From Chrysomallon squamiferum (taxonomy: Eukaryota; Mollusca; Gastropoda; Neomphalida; Peltospiridae): DNA of 64,000 nucleotides. Shown piece by piece: positions 1 to 26,636 of the stretch (within the stretch, counting starts at the first letter, position 1; each line of letters begins with the position of its first letter). The stretch spans positions 29,764,750 through 29,828,749 of the forward strand of contig CM022671.1 in assembly GCA_012295275.1 (NCBI GenBank), written 5' to 3'. The translations under genes and the position numbers were made by a program. The notes under the pieces were generated by a model. The model was not told where the DNA came from, ran no database searches, and saw nothing but the letters and a program-made list of their open reading frames with translations.

Positions 1-886
1 TTTCTATAAGCACATACAAGCAATAATCCAAACAGAATATACAGTTGTGCAAGTACAGGCAGGTGCAAATTGTGCAACAAATAACACTAGTAGTTATATA
101 AAATAAAAAAATAAAATAAAATAACACACACACACACACACACTAAACTGTGACAGAGATGTTAAGGCAAGAGAAGACAACTATGCAAGGATGTCAAACG
201 ACCTTTTCAGGCAGTGCTATGGAAAGCAAGAGTGCATCATACTTACTGCCACAAGAAGAACATTTTTAACAGCCAAACTACGGCTGTGTTTCACTTCCAC
301 ACTGATAGCACCGCTGACAACAGAAAGAGACAGACACCATTTGTAGACACAAAACTTCATAGGAAGAATACAACACATTTAACCAACTCCATAGTCACCC
401 TTCATTTTAACATCTTATTGAAAATTAGATTATTTTATGATGTATATAAAAAATAAAAATAAAGGCATGTTTTGTGTTGTTTTCATTAGCTGAAGCAGAC
501 AACCAAAAATTACTCATACCTTTCCGTAAGTACATTATTAAAATGTTACTCTTTCATTGATTGATCTGAAAGTTAATGTTTAAAAAACAAAAAAACATGG
601 TTTGTGTTGTCCTGGATTGTTGAATTTTAGAACAAAAGAATCTAAACCCTTCTAAGTATATTTTATTCTATTCTGAAAAGTCACATGAAACTGTCCCCCT
701 CTCAAAAAAATAAACAAAAAGACAGCCTCGTCCAGAGAACATGGAAGATGTACTGGTTTGTAAATGCATAGTTTGGACTTTTGCAGGTTTATCTTTTCAA
801 TCAACCATATAATATACACACATCAGTTTGTTGATTTAATGTATTAACTGTAAAATTATAGCATATGTGAATATCTCAGTTTGCTT

Positions 887-917
<31 letters not shown>

Positions 918-2088
918 AAACAAATAAGACCAAGTAAAGTGGTTTGTAAATTTTTTGTTCAATATTCATATGGATTTTAACCAAGATTATGGCCTTTTTG
1001 TCCACTGAATGATACCAGATTCAAAAACAATGCAAGACTGAAGAATGCCAAGCCATGCTTTTCTATTCTAAGACTGAACCATTCCTCTGTTACTCAGTAT
1101 AATAAAGTAAATTTCTGGTTAAGCTTCCAGGCTACCATTCTAAACAGAATAAACTTTCAGATGATTGTTTTCATTGACACAATCAGTAGTGGAATTGTTT
1201 TGACTTGTTAGAGAATAGGCAGGATTGCTTAACTATGAAAACTGGAAGGATTGCTTAACTATGAAAATTGGAAGGATTATTTAACTATGAAAATTAGCAG
1301 GATAGTTTTAACAGAATCAGCTGCACTGATCTACAATGAAATGTGACAGGACTACTTTGCTTGTATGTAATACACAGGATTGTTTTAAGAGAAAGGTAGG
1401 ATTATTTTGGCAAACAGAACTGTCAATATTATAAAATTTTAAGAATCTGTTCAGTAAGTATAATGTAAATAAATGATCAAATATATACTATTTGTGTGAT
1501 AATTATGTATTTTATACAGCTTTGTAATATAATTATATCATTATTACTGTATTGCTATTATTACTGTTATTATTCATCTTATTATTATTATTATAGAAAT
1601 TAAAAAATATAAATTGTTAATAAATAACATTGGAACATTATGTTCATTAAACATACAACTGAATAATACATAAATAATAATATTATATCACTCTAAGTTA
1701 GAAAACGATAAGTAACTATGATATATAAAAAAAGTTTAATTCTTTTAAAAATGATTTTAGTTAGGTAAGTTAGTAATATTGTTTGGCTAACATATTATAT
1801 TCTAATTTCAAAACTGATAGTATAATATAGCTGGAGAAGCTACATAATATTATTTTAGAAAATTTTATTGTAATTTTTCATTATCAATATTATTACTACA
1901 GCAAACCATTTATGATAATAAAAAAAAGTATTGTAAGCAATGTTAAAATCTCACAATCCACAACCACTATTTTTTTTTCTTTATTATTAAAAAAGTAAAG
2001 ATCAAAGAATAATGTTTAGACAGGTGTTATTTTATCTTTATGTTTTATGGTAAAATAAAAGGTAACAAGCCAGAGCAACAAGCATAAA
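1..2088. other. AT-rich flank, no gene recognised
   Basis: This stretch lies downstream of the minus-strand cysteine-rich membrane protein gene and may hold its 3' UTR. I see no splice-consistent coding exon. It holds a short CA run (about 124-142), an AAAT run (about 890-920) and about three copies of a 30-bp tandem repeat at about 1214-1310 containing the words ggattgctt and aactatgaaaa. The rest is AT-rich sequence without recognisable features. Confidence 0.5.
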
Positions 2089-3990
2089 CTAATAACACAA
2101 GCAAATGCAGCATTCTAACAAGATTACAGTTATTTCCATGCCCCCTTTATTCCTGTTTTCCAAAAAAAAAAAATAATAATAATAATAAAATAAACAAATT
2201 AAAAATTAATATTAAAAAAATAATAAATAAGGAAATAAGTAAATAAATAAAGAAAGAAAGAAAGAAATTATACAAATAAATAAATTTTAAAAACTCCAAA
2301 AAATAGTATTAGTCTAATCTATGATTCACCACAATAAAAATTGTGAATTCTGAAGTTCTAACTGATAGTAATAATAATTAAAAAAAAGAAACACACAAAA
2401 AAATAACTTTTTCTTACTTAATTATTTTAATGTATTATATATATTCTGTATAATAATGATGATGGGCATTAATGAATTAGTGCTGTACAAGAGTAAACAC
2501 ACATAAAAATATTAAGCAATATATTGCACAGGACCTATTTAATAACAAGCATAAACTGTAATATATCTTTTTACTATTATTTCATTTATCTGTATATATT
2601 ACTTTCTGCATTTCTGTATCTTTATTGTAATGAACTCCTGCAAGATAGAATATAAATCTCACCATATACCATGGCTGTGACAGAAATAGAAGAATGAACT
2701 AAAGTTCACTGTAACTAAATTAATTTGTTCTTCTTTTATATTTTCTCCTTTTTTCCTAGTTATCTGGGGTTTTTTTTGGTAAAAGCATAGCATTTTATTA
2801 TTTCTTTATTTTGGAGAATTATTTATAAAACCTGCATGTGAACAAAGACCCTGCAGAATGTGAAAGAATTATAAATCTACTTGCAGTGAAGTAGTAAGGT
2901 GTCATTAATCTACCTAATAAGCTTGAAGTACATAACTGTCTTCTACCAAGCACTAACATATAACAGAAGCATCATAAGTCCAGTGTTAGAAAGAAAACAA
3001 CTAAATCTGTGTTAATTTACATTTACACACTTACAGGCTACTTTCAACTTTGTATATTATTACTATCTTTCACTTCTGTTTTTTTTTGTTGTTTTTTTAA
3101 CATTCTGTATATTATTATATACTTTAATTTTATATCAATTAATCAAGGCATAATAAAATGACATGAAAAAATAAATTTAATATTTATTAATTTCCATTTA
3201 AATCTTTAGTAATAATAAAGTATTGTTATTAAAATAATCAGCTTTATATGAACCTCGATGACCAACACTGTCCTATTTGACAGTTTATTAGAAATTTAAC
3301 ATTTCCAGATCACTGAGGATTTGGAAAGATTTTCTCAGTCTAATTGGAATTTTTATATAAGAAAAAAGATTATGAGAAAATGCTAGTCTTCATGCAATTT
3401 CAACATTCTATTAACTTACTCTCATACTTAATTATTAACAAAGATTGGCCACCAATAGAAATAAAACAGTAACTTTGAAATACACGTAATATATGTAGAC
3501 TTACTATATATATATCACCAAATATACACTTTATAATAAAAAAGTAGTTGTATTATCTCTAGATAAGTCACATTAATAACCGAATTTCATTAATTCTGTT
3601 TTCATATCAAGTGTGTAGAAAAATAATTATATTTTAAAAATGTTTTCAGAATACAAGTAGATTCATTTTAAGGAGACAATATATTTTCTTTTAAGATGAA
3701 AAATAAATATTATAAATTCTAAATACTCTTTGGAGCATTATCAAATAGAATGAGATGTATTACTTTCCTGAATTACTAAAAAGAAAAAGAAAACAAGCTT
3801 TTGTAAAATGATCTAGGTCACAGAACTTATATAGGCTACCCATGAATATTTATAATGATAATAGTAGTAGTAAAATAGCAAAAGACATTTCTAAGACATT
3901 AGGATGTTGATTACTGTTGTCTAATGACTAGGCCAAAAATAAAAAAAATATAAAAAATAAATTTACTTATAGTTATAAGTATAAACTTAC

Positions 3991-4257
3991 ATTGCAAACA
4001 TTTGCCACTCCATCACCTCCTACGCACTGACACAGAAGAATGTCCATGCATCCTATGTTCTGAAAATATACATTATAACCAAAACATAAAAACCAAAGTA
4101 AATAATGCCTTTCTTTGGAGATTCTACTCTATATATTTGGGAGGGAGAGTTGGGAGACAGTGGGTATGAGGATAATAATTAAAAAAGAAAAAGAAATAAA
4201 AAACAAGGGAAAAATCTATGCTTCCTTGTGATCTTATTTTAATTTGCATTTAAGTAA

Positions 4258-4300
<43 letters not shown>

Positions 4301-4661
4301 AACAGACAAATAGAAAAAGCAAACAAAAAGGAAAAACTGTTGAAATGGACTGAACAGTAACAAAATAAAATAAAATGTAAAAAAACCCCACAAACAAACA
4401 ACAACAATAAAATCATATAAAAAAAAAATCAAACACAAACATTTTTATTCAATTTTGAATGCTTATTCACAAAAAGATTTATTCCATTTTATTTTATTTT
4501 ATTTTACTTTATTATTTTTAATTTTAATTTTTATTGTTAACAGAGAGAATTGTGGATGTTTTATGTCAAAAGAATTCTTTCTTTTTTTTCAAGAAGGATG
4601 AAAAGTCACTATAGGCTATAAATTAGTTTTGTATTCAGTATCAAAAACTAAACAGAACAAA

Positions 4662-4692
<31 letters not shown>

Positions 4693-7263
4693 AAATGCTT
4701 TCGTAGTTTTTATCTGTGATATGATTAATTTGCAGACACAGCAGTAAGAATAAACCTAATCAAGAGTTATGGTTCTTGAAAATACTGACAATAACATAAC
4801 ATTATAATTTCAAATCTATCAAGTGCATATTCATTTAATATCATTTTTATCACTTTATGTTCTTTAAAAAAGTTTAGAAGTTGTTTTTACCAGTCTAAAC
4901 TTAAATACTGTATGGACAGTGTACTACTAATAATATTCCAATGTTTAAAACTGACACAAATTGGAAAATTTACCATACCAGTTGATACAAAATGTTATAA
5001 TACTGACTTTTTAAAATAACATGCAGAGAGTTTCAAAATTTAAACACTAAATGTACAAAAAAATAAATAAAATAATAATAATAATAATAATAACAAAAAA
5101 TAAATAAATAAATAATAATAATAATAATAATAAAAAGCCCTCCAAAATGATAGCATGGATTGCCAAATTAAGCAATTAAGTAAATAACTTTAGAAATAAA
5201 GATAATTTAATGAATGAAATGAAACAAAAATGAATTCAACACTGTTTTAAAGTTAAATACCTCCCACCACTCTTTTGTGACCTGTAATAAAACAGTTTCA
5301 TTGAATAAACTTAATTTACACCCATGAATTAATAAATCAAATATGAAGCTCTAATGAGATCCTTGCTATTATGAAAAATACTGAACTGTGTAAGAAATAG
5401 TATATATATATATATCTCAACACTTTTCCAGCAATTTAAAAAACGATGATGCCTATCATATATGCATGCAGATTCTGGAAATATAGCACTGATTTTACAA
5501 TTAATGGTTTGTAATAATAATAAAAAAATAATTTAAAAACCAATTTTACAACAAATGATTTGTAATAATAATAATATTTAAAAAAAAAAAAAAAAAAAAT
5601 CTTTTCTGACCAACAAGGAACATTTTCTATTTTATGCACTTGTGCTTATTTTGTGTAAATGTTATTTTTGAAAGTTTAAACACATACACACATATCACAG
5701 AACACTCAAAATTTGATAAAATATCTAATGTAAAAATTATTTTAAAATGAAAAATGTTAAATAAAGTGTCAATGAATTATGTAAGTATTTATAGAAAAAA
5801 CTAAAACATTCCAGCACAAAGAAAACATTGCTTTGGTATACTGACAAAACAGTAAATGAAATTAGATGCCAAACTGTATATGCTAGAATATGCTTGTCAA
5901 AAAATAAAATTTCAAAAAACAAAACCTGCTTCGTATCAAGATTAGTCACATATCACCTACTGAATTAATAAAATAAAAGACAGAAAAAAAAAGAAAAAAA
6001 AATTCAGAAATAAATAATAAATCCCTTATCCTGTACTGAAGAAAGAAAATAAAAAAAAAAAAAAAAAAAAAAAAGTCTTTTCATACCTTCTTCTTGGGAC
6101 ATATGGCATTGATGCACGAGTCAATGCTTGGATTTGGACAACAGTTACATGTTTCTGCAAGCTGACTACATGAACAGCAGGTTGCATCTTTATCAGTGCA
6201 GGGACAGGCACAGCTACACACACCTCGATTCTAAAACAAACAAAAAAGAGTTTTAAATGGAGTTTCATAATTTCTAAAAACACAGTTAGCAATTATTATG
6301 TATGACATTTTTTTATTTTTTTAACTCTTGTCTATGAAAAGAAGAAATCAATACTACACTGCTAATATTGTGATCATATCTGTTTATAAAGACATTTTTT
6401 TTTAATTTAAATTTCCATAATGTAGGTATACATAATGATACTGCAAAACAACACCAAATTACAGATTTGTTATGTGTTAATTAAAATCTTGTTCTTATGT
6501 TTAGTTTTGTATTTGTATTATTTAGCAAGTTTACTCAGCTTACCACAAGGGTGTTCCTTATGAGAATGATAGCAACAACAATTAAAACATATCCACCAAC
6601 AGCTAAACAGACAATGGCTGCCAGAGGCAAAGGGAGATTACTGTCCACTGTCGAAGGAGTTGAATTCTGAAAAGCAACTTTATATAGTATGTGATGGAAA
6701 AAAATTAGCATATTGTAATGGATCTGGATTTAAAAAAACCTAAAACAAATTTGTACAGAAAAAAAAAGGTACAAATATAATTTTTATTCTATTAATAAAA
6801 TAAAAATAAATAGTGTAATTAACAACCCTTTTATTATTTATAACCATAGCTAAGACTCAGAAAGTTTAGAAACAACCTTACATAGTATAAAACGGCAAAG
6901 AATTAGTCTAGTTATGATTTGATATTTGAACCAAAAATATTTTAAAATGCTGATATATATAATTTAACACAGAAGGCAGCCAAAAAAGATATAAAGATCA
7001 TCTCTTCCCATGATGTGATATTCTAAAACAAATAAAAAACTATACAGTGTAATTAACACTCATTTACTATTTACAACTGTAACTAAGAATTATTAAAGTT
7101 ATTTTTTTTTTTTTTTTAAATATATTTAAAATGTTCAAATATTAACAGACACATAGTCAACATAGAACATATCTTTTGATTTATTTCCTATTTTAATAGC
7201 TGAGTTATTCTTAATGATGTACAATCAAACATTTATTTAAATATTTCTACTCACATCTGACAT
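3991..7263 (-). CDS. Small single-pass membrane protein with cysteine-rich tail (family not recognised)
   Basis: Exons in transcript order are 7255-7263, 6544-6666, 6087-6230, possibly 5261-5281 (microexon) and 3991-4059. All are joined in phase 0 with good AG/GT signals. The protein begins MSDNSTPSTVDSNLPLPLAA, then has one hydrophobic segment (about residues 19-40, with AIVCLAVGGYVLIVVAIILI). A tail of about 70 residues is rich in Cys, with CSCACPC, CCSCS, CNCCPNPS and CMDILLCQC. No signal peptide precedes the membrane segment, so a short N-terminus and a Cys-rich tail on the other side are likely. The 3' end is unresolved. One candidate last exon starts at 2850 (acceptor ttctgcag). Another is 2089-2114, reading CCICLCY-stop, if exon 4 uses an earlier donor after GGAG. 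Upstream of the ATG the exon runs to 7333 and contains two short uORFs. Function unknown. Confidence 0.7.
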
Positions 7264-7333
7264 TATCAGTACATTAGCTCACTCTTTGCTTGTCTGTTGT
7301 AAGCAGTACCCATATCTTGTCTAAGCTCATCTT
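7264..7333 (-). other. 5' UTR part of the exon carrying the start codon, with two uORFs
   Basis: The acceptor tgttttatag precedes this stretch on the minus strand, so at least one non-coding exon must lie further upstream. Two short ORFs of about 18 and 15 codons start and stop before the main ATG at 7263. They may lower translation of the small membrane protein. That role is inference. Confidence 0.5.
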
Positions 7334-8047
7334 CTATAAAACAAATAATTAATTAAACTAACAAATATTTTCAAATCTTTATTAACAAATGAATGTTATC
7401 AGTAATTTAAATGCTTGTCTAACTTTTCTTAGGTGTCTACAGTGAAGATATAATCGAAGAAATGTCTGTGATCATCCCCCAAAGAAATATATTTCTCTGT
7501 AAGTGGAAGAGATCTTTTATACATAATATCATTAATAATTTCTCTAGGAGACATTGTCAAGAAATTACGTAACTTCATGTTTATAATCCTTATACAAATA
7601 TATTTTAATAATCAGTGTAAAGAACTTAGTCATTAATAGTTTATTACCAATCTGCTGTGAGATATAAACCTAAATTTAATGTAATTTCAACTGTGCATCT
7701 GAAATTCAAAGCTTAATTGATTAATTCGCAGTTCTGGACATGACATTTATGATTTAACAGTTTAACCGACAGCCAAGTCATGGAATTTACTTGTACTGGC
7801 CCATTTTACATCTTCTGTAAATATTATTTTGGTTACTGGAGTTATGAATGAACGTGCTTTTTGGCAAAATACTATAAGTGTACCAAATTCAATGATTTAT
7901 TAATTAATCCACTTACACGATTGGAATAATCACAGATCTTCCGGGAAAATGCATGTTAAAACTCGTAAACATCTCGTTGCCCGCAATACTTCAAGAATAT
8001 CACGTGACTTATCTCGTTTGATGACAATATTGGATTAACGAGACTAC

Positions 8048-8051
<4 letters not shown>

Positions 8052-8086
<35 letters not shown>
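8052..8086. repeat. (GT)n microsatellite
   Basis: An uninterrupted TG run of about 17 units lies upstream of the small membrane protein gene. Confidence 0.9.
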
Positions 8087-8087
<1 letters not shown>

Positions 8088-8335
8088 AAAAAAAGGGAGT
8101 GCAACAACTTTATCTTTGAGTTAAAAATATATTTTTTAAAATCATACAAACATTAATTCTGGAGATTTTTTTCTCATAAAATTTAAGTTATAATTTTGTC
8201 TCATAAACGGTCGCAGCAAAATAGCACTGGCAGTGGATTGTATATTCATTTCAGTGGTGACATAATGTTTATTATTCGTTTAGAATAATTACATTACACC
8301 ATCCACACGCATGTGTTTAGAAGAAAAATATTCGT

Positions 8336-8565
8336 CAGTGGCGTGCAGAGGGATGGTTATGCCCGGGGCCAGCTCCTTGATTGTATGCCCCAAAGACTCA
8401 AGCTTAAGGCTGAGAAATATTATGAAAAAGAAATATATGATGAATTTGTAAACACAGAAAAAAAAAAAAAATAAAAAAATAAACACTTTATTCGATTTAA
8501 ATATAAGTCAACAAAATTTGTTAAGTTCTTTTTTCTGATTGGATGCCCCCCTCTGCACGCCACTG
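8336..8565. mobile_element. Non-autonomous hAT-type MITE
   Basis: Terminal inverted repeats of 17 bp, CAGTGGCGTGCAGAGGG, bound a 230-bp element. It is flanked by an 8-bp target-site duplication with one mismatch (atattcgt at 8328-8335, atactcgt at 8566-8573). The CAGTG ends and 8-bp duplication are typical of hAT transposons. The interior has no transposase ORF and is AT-rich with an A-run. The element sits between NDUFS8 and the divergent minus-strand gene, between the two candidate first exons of the latter. Confidence 0.88.
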
Positions 8566-9057
8566 ATACTCGTAAATTAGCTGATATCTGACCTAACAAT
8601 TATTAATTAAATGATGGCCACTGTTATTTTATAAAATAACATTAAAATATGTATTTATAATACTTGATTAAATGAAAACTGAAGTTACTTTTTTTTATCA
8701 TTATTTATTTCTAAGATATTTTTTTATTTCAAAAATAGCCATTTTAAAAAGAAGGGTCTAAGAAAAACAATAGCCCGACGAAAATTGTACATGCATCTCG
8801 ATCCACTTACACAGCCTTTCGTTGTGATTCTTTCTAATATTCGGCTTAATTTTGAAATTGCTAGAACCATTCAAAATGCTGATGAACACTAAAAGAAAAA
8901 TAACAAATAATTAACATCAAAAAGAAGTGTGACTGTTTTATCTTTAAAATAAATGAAAATGGATTAATTTAATGCGCATAGTTTTCATCTTTAGGAAACA
9001 AAACTTATTTTCATTGTGGTGCTCCAACGCTAGAAGGAAACGTCCCACAAAAGAAAG

Positions 9058-12523
<3,466 letters not shown>

Positions 12524-12741
12524 ACATTTCATATGACCTGGACCTTTGTTTTATTTAGAGTGACTTGAATAAACCATCGTACAAAGATAGTGCTTTTGGC
12601 TGTCCTCAGGAGGAAAACAAAACAAGACGTTTGCTAATAATTATTTATTGAGGCAAACAAATTTAAGATTTTCATTTTTATCTTTTATAAAATTGAAATG
12701 GAAGTTTTGTGAATATTTGTAAAGATTTGTGTCATATGCTA

Positions 12742-12747
12742 AATAAA
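12742..12747 (+). terminator. Polyadenylation signal of NDUFS8
   Basis: A canonical AATAAA lies about 220 bp after the NDUFS8 stop codon, just before a T/A trinucleotide repeat tract (about 12768-12832). Confidence 0.7.
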
Positions 12748-12769
12748 ACATATATTACATGTTTCTTGA

Positions 12770-14515
12770 TTATTATTATTACTACTACTACTATTACTAC
12801 TACTACTACTACTATTATTATTATTATTATTGGTTCACTAAGATTAAGAATCAGAAAAAACATTATCTTGTAAATTACATGAACAGTCAAAGATGGTTTT
12901 CAGTTCTTAATAGATGTTTTGTTTTGTGAATTGGAAGTTTTGAATAGATTGTGTAGGTATGTTACTTGTGAAACTAATTTAATTCAATGATTCAGAGGTG
13001 ATTGTACCCAAAATGTTTGTTAAAATTTTAATAAATCTAAAGTGATATTTTGATATTTTTATTTGATGCTGTCTAGATCATTTTAGCTTTTAGCTTTATA
13101 TAAATCTATGCTAATAGTAAAACAACGGTTGTGTGGCATTATCTGTAAAACACCAGTAGCATTCATGGATAATTTGTTTTTAATTTTTTTTTTTTCTTCT
13201 TTTTGTTTTGATGGTGGTGTTTTTTGTTTCTTTGTTGTTGCAGATTTTTAAACAATTTAAAAAAAAAAAATTTTTATATGTATATAAATACAACAATAAA
13301 TAAAATAAAAGTAAGTAAATAAAAACATATATAATTAAACGCATTTCACTTTAAAATTAAGATGTCCATTTTCTGAAATCCAGAATTAGTTAATTAATGT
13401 TTTAATCGAAGAAAAAGAAAAGAAAGAAGTAATCATTAAAACATTATTCAATGCGGTACATAATGTACTCGGTTAAACTGCTTACTAGCGTAAGCACTGA
13501 TATGATTCATTGGATTTAAAGCTTTGTTCAAATAGGATTCAATTTATTTATCTAGATTATGCGGGTTTTTTTCATATTCTGCACCACTAATTTTTTACTT
13601 ACTCGTGTTAAATCCGAAAGAAAATTATTATGGGTACTGTATATTATTACAAACACTGAACTAGAAATTCACCACTTATGAACAACAGAGTTACGTCATG
13701 TTATTATGACGTCATATATTATCAACTTTAACCTAACCAGTGACAACACTGTTAAGATTCTTGAGATTTATCGATAATAAAATCGATGCATTTAGTGGAA
13801 TTACTTTTCTCAAACCCAAGTAAGGAATACTAATACGATATTTGGGGTTATGTAGGGGAGAGAAAAAAGAAGGCAATGTTTGTGGTACTATTAAAGTCAT
13901 CACCAACTGGTTAATGTTACGAAACGGATTATCTGAAAATAAGGTCACGGTTATTTTTTTGTATAGAACTTAGTACACAAGCTTGCATTTTAAAACGTAA
14001 GCGCTTATTAGTTATTACGATGGAAGGAACATTGTTCTTATAGCAGTGTCACAAGTATTACGTCTTTAAAAACAAAAATTGCTCGCTAAAGTACCCGACT
14101 GTATGTGTATGTATAGATATATATAGCTGTATCATAAAATTAAGAAACTGATTTTTGATATATTGAATATAAAGATAAATACTTAATGTTTTAACACATT
14201 TAAGGTTAATTAGCTGTGGTTTCGATACTTAATTATAAGTTGATTAAAAAGAACTTCCTTGATTAATCTATCAATGTATTATTCTTATGATATTTAAATT
14301 TAAAAAGATTTAAAATATATAAATAAATATTTTTAGAGAAAACGAAATATTGTGCAAGCAAACAAACTCATTTTTAAAAGGAAAATATAAAGTTAAAAAA
14401 AAAAAACCCGCCCCCCAAAAAACACCTGCATCCATTAAACCAACAGAGACAAAGAAAACAAAATAGCAAATAATAGTAACAACTAAAAATAACTAAATAA
14501 ATAAACAAATAAAAG

Positions 14516-14563
<48 letters not shown>

Positions 14564-14585
14564 CAAAAACAACAACACCAACACC

Positions 14586-14620
<35 letters not shown>

Positions 14621-15000
14621 ATAAATAAAATTTTAAATACTGTTAAAACACTGGAATCTAACTGTAAAATATTGAAACGAACCCAACAAAAATACATTAA
14701 ATATATTTTATTAAAAACATTCTACAACAGTCTATACATATTTTCTTCTAATTTCTGAAGAATTTAATATAATTCTGATTAATTTATAAAGTTTTTACCG
14801 GTACACTATTCTTATAGTTTGCAAAAGGATGCATGTTTTTGTTTTTTTTTTGTGTGTGTGTGTGCGTGCGTGCGTGCGTGTTTCAATGTTGTTTTTTAAA
14901 TTTTATTTTATTATATGTTTTAACTAATTATTATATGTTTTAACTTGGAAGATCATATAATATTAAACCATAATTTAAAAAATATTTTTCTGTACAAACA
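12770..15000. other. Convergent intergenic region, NDUFS8 to Pif-like gene
   Basis: There is no gene here. It holds mixed ACT/ATT trinucleotide tracts (12768-12832), an AAT run (14519-14562), an ACC/AAC run (about 14578-14616) and a TG/CGTG run (about 14852-14880). The last part is probably 3' UTR of the minus-strand Pif-like gene: minus-strand AATAAA words lie near 14902-14907. Confidence 0.6.
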
Positions 15001-15048
15001 ATAAATTATATAAGGTTATTCTTGTTTATATAAAGTTTTTCAATTGTT

Positions 15049-25045
<9,997 letters not shown>

Positions 25046-25060
25046 AGCAGACGTTTTCTG
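25046..25060 (-). other. 5' UTR part of the signal-peptide exon
   Basis: The minus-strand sequence cctctttcag ends just before 25060, an acceptor 15 bases upstream of the Pif-like ATG. So a non-coding first exon lies upstream. A candidate ends at 25440 with donor GTATGTG after GCGGATGAG. A TATAAAT word on the minus strand near 25625 could be its TATA box. That assignment is inference. Confidence 0.5.
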
Positions 25061-25175
25061 AAAGAGGATAACATTTTCCAGTTTAAATGTTACACATTAT
25101 TTTATTTTAAGCCAAAGTATATATACAAAATTATTATGAATTTTGTATTTGACACCTTTATAATAACTTTTATGA

Positions 25176-25259
25176 AATAAGAGATCATGTTTAGAATGGC
25201 CTCTTTTCATTTGTTATCTGATTAATGAAATACGCCCGTTCTAAACATGATCTCTTATT
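25176..25259. repeat. 84-nt hairpin with perfect 21-bp arms
   Basis: The arms 25176-25196 and 25239-25259 are exact reverse complements over 21 bp. The 42-nt middle contains a further 7-bp stem (TTTCATT with AATGAAA). The element lies just upstream of the Pif-like start exon, probably inside its 5' UTR intron. Confidence 0.9.
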
Positions 25260-25281
25260 GTTACATTTTGTATGTTCTGTA

Positions 25282-25352
25282 TATATATATATACACACAC
25301 ACACACACATATACATACATACATATACACACATACATACATACATACATAT

Positions 25353-25383
<31 letters not shown>

Positions 25384-25406
25384 CATACATACATACATAT
25401 ATATTA
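25282..25406. repeat. Compound (TA)(CA)(CATA)n microsatellite
   Basis: A mixed dinucleotide and tetranucleotide repeat of about 125 bp directly follows the 84-nt hairpin. All open frames through it are repeat-encoded. Confidence 0.95.
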
Positions 25407-26505
25407 TCAAGACGAGTTCACGAAACATAGATCACATACCTCATCCGCAGAAACAAATGCTGTGACTATGAAACCATTCGGTATCAATATACCCAGATCA
25501 TCACATCAGGGCAGATCGAGTGAGTCAAAGAGAGGGGGTACATGTGTTGACGTCATCTTTGTAGTACTAGTAGTTGTGGTGGTGTTGGTACAAGTTGTAC
25601 TATTAGTACTAGTAATAATAACAATTTATAAATAAATAAACTCCATCCCAAAACAAACAAACAACAACAAAAAAAGTAAAAGACAAAAATATAAATAATA
25701 ATAATAATAATAAAATATAACAATAAAAAAGAAAAACAAAATTATTTTAAAAATTATTTTAAAGATTATAAAATAAATAAAAAATAAATAAACAAATAAA
25801 ACGACAAAAAAACAAAAGAAAAGAAAAGAAATATAACAAAAAAAAAAAAAAAAAAAAAAGAGAGAGAGATAGAGAGAGAGGGGGGTGGGTGGGTGGGTAG
25901 AAATACCCCTAAATCCGGTCCTGACAGAAGACTGACCAGATGAACACGACGTGGTGGTGTATGGACTCGCCTAAAGCGTTTGATTTTATCAAAAATTTAA
26001 GTGCGCTAATATTAAGAAGCAACATAAAATCAGGATGAAGAAGCCATTTATATAAATATGATTGTGAAAATAATCTTTATATCATCGCTTTAGGGATAAT
26101 GCAACGGGTATTTCGTAACAGAATATTTTGATTTGCATATTAAAGTGGCACCTTTATTGTATTTGTCAAAACAGAACGTTACGTGTATATAAACTGTATT
26201 TGGGGAATTACACACAAAATAATGTTTTCTTATAATCACTGATTCAAGTACGAAAGCATGTACATTATAACTGATAAACAATATAATATAAACACGCCTA
26301 TAACAATGTACCGATTCAAAATAATAATAATAATAAAGAGGGTAAATATCGGTAGTGTTAAACGAATACGAGTAATATTAATAAACCTTTTAAGTTGTTT
26401 TTCTCTAACGTCGTCATTCAGTTTTGTCTATAAATCGAGTAATATTTAAACATAAAAACTTCAAGGAAATAAATACTGATCAGATATCTGCATTTAAAAA
26501 AAAGA

Positions 26506-26551
26506 GAGAAAAAAAAAAAAAAAAAAAAGAGAAAGAAAAATTAATGTTGTT

Positions 26552-26599
<48 letters not shown>

Positions 26600-26605
26600 C
26601 TTCTT

Positions 26606-26636
<31 letters not shown>
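26506..26636. repeat. Compound microsatellite A-run, (GTT)n, (CTT)n
   Basis: An A-rich run, then TTG/GTT repeats and TTC repeats adjoin in one 130-bp block. The open frames here encode only homopolymers such as poly-Leu and poly-Phe, or poly-Asn and poly-Lys. Confidence 0.95.

Larger units (their letters stand above)
7917..8812 (-). promoter_or_regulatory. Two candidate alternative non-coding first-exon donors
   Basis: On the minus strand two strong donors with the same context, GTAAGTGGAT, occur after positions 7917 and 8811. Either could splice to the acceptor at 7333. The 7917 copy has an ETS-like TTTCCCGGAAG just upstream, and CACGTG lies near 8000. The 8811 copy sits close to the divergent NDUFS8 start. 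Exon starts cannot be set from sequence alone. Confidence 0.35.

Noticed and set aside
8289-8486. Minus-strand ORF of 65 codons
   Set aside because: Lies mostly in the hAT MITE, which has no transposase; chance open frame.
14374-14697. Minus-strand ORF with poly-Tyr and poly-Trp
   Set aside because: Product of AAT and ACC microsatellites.
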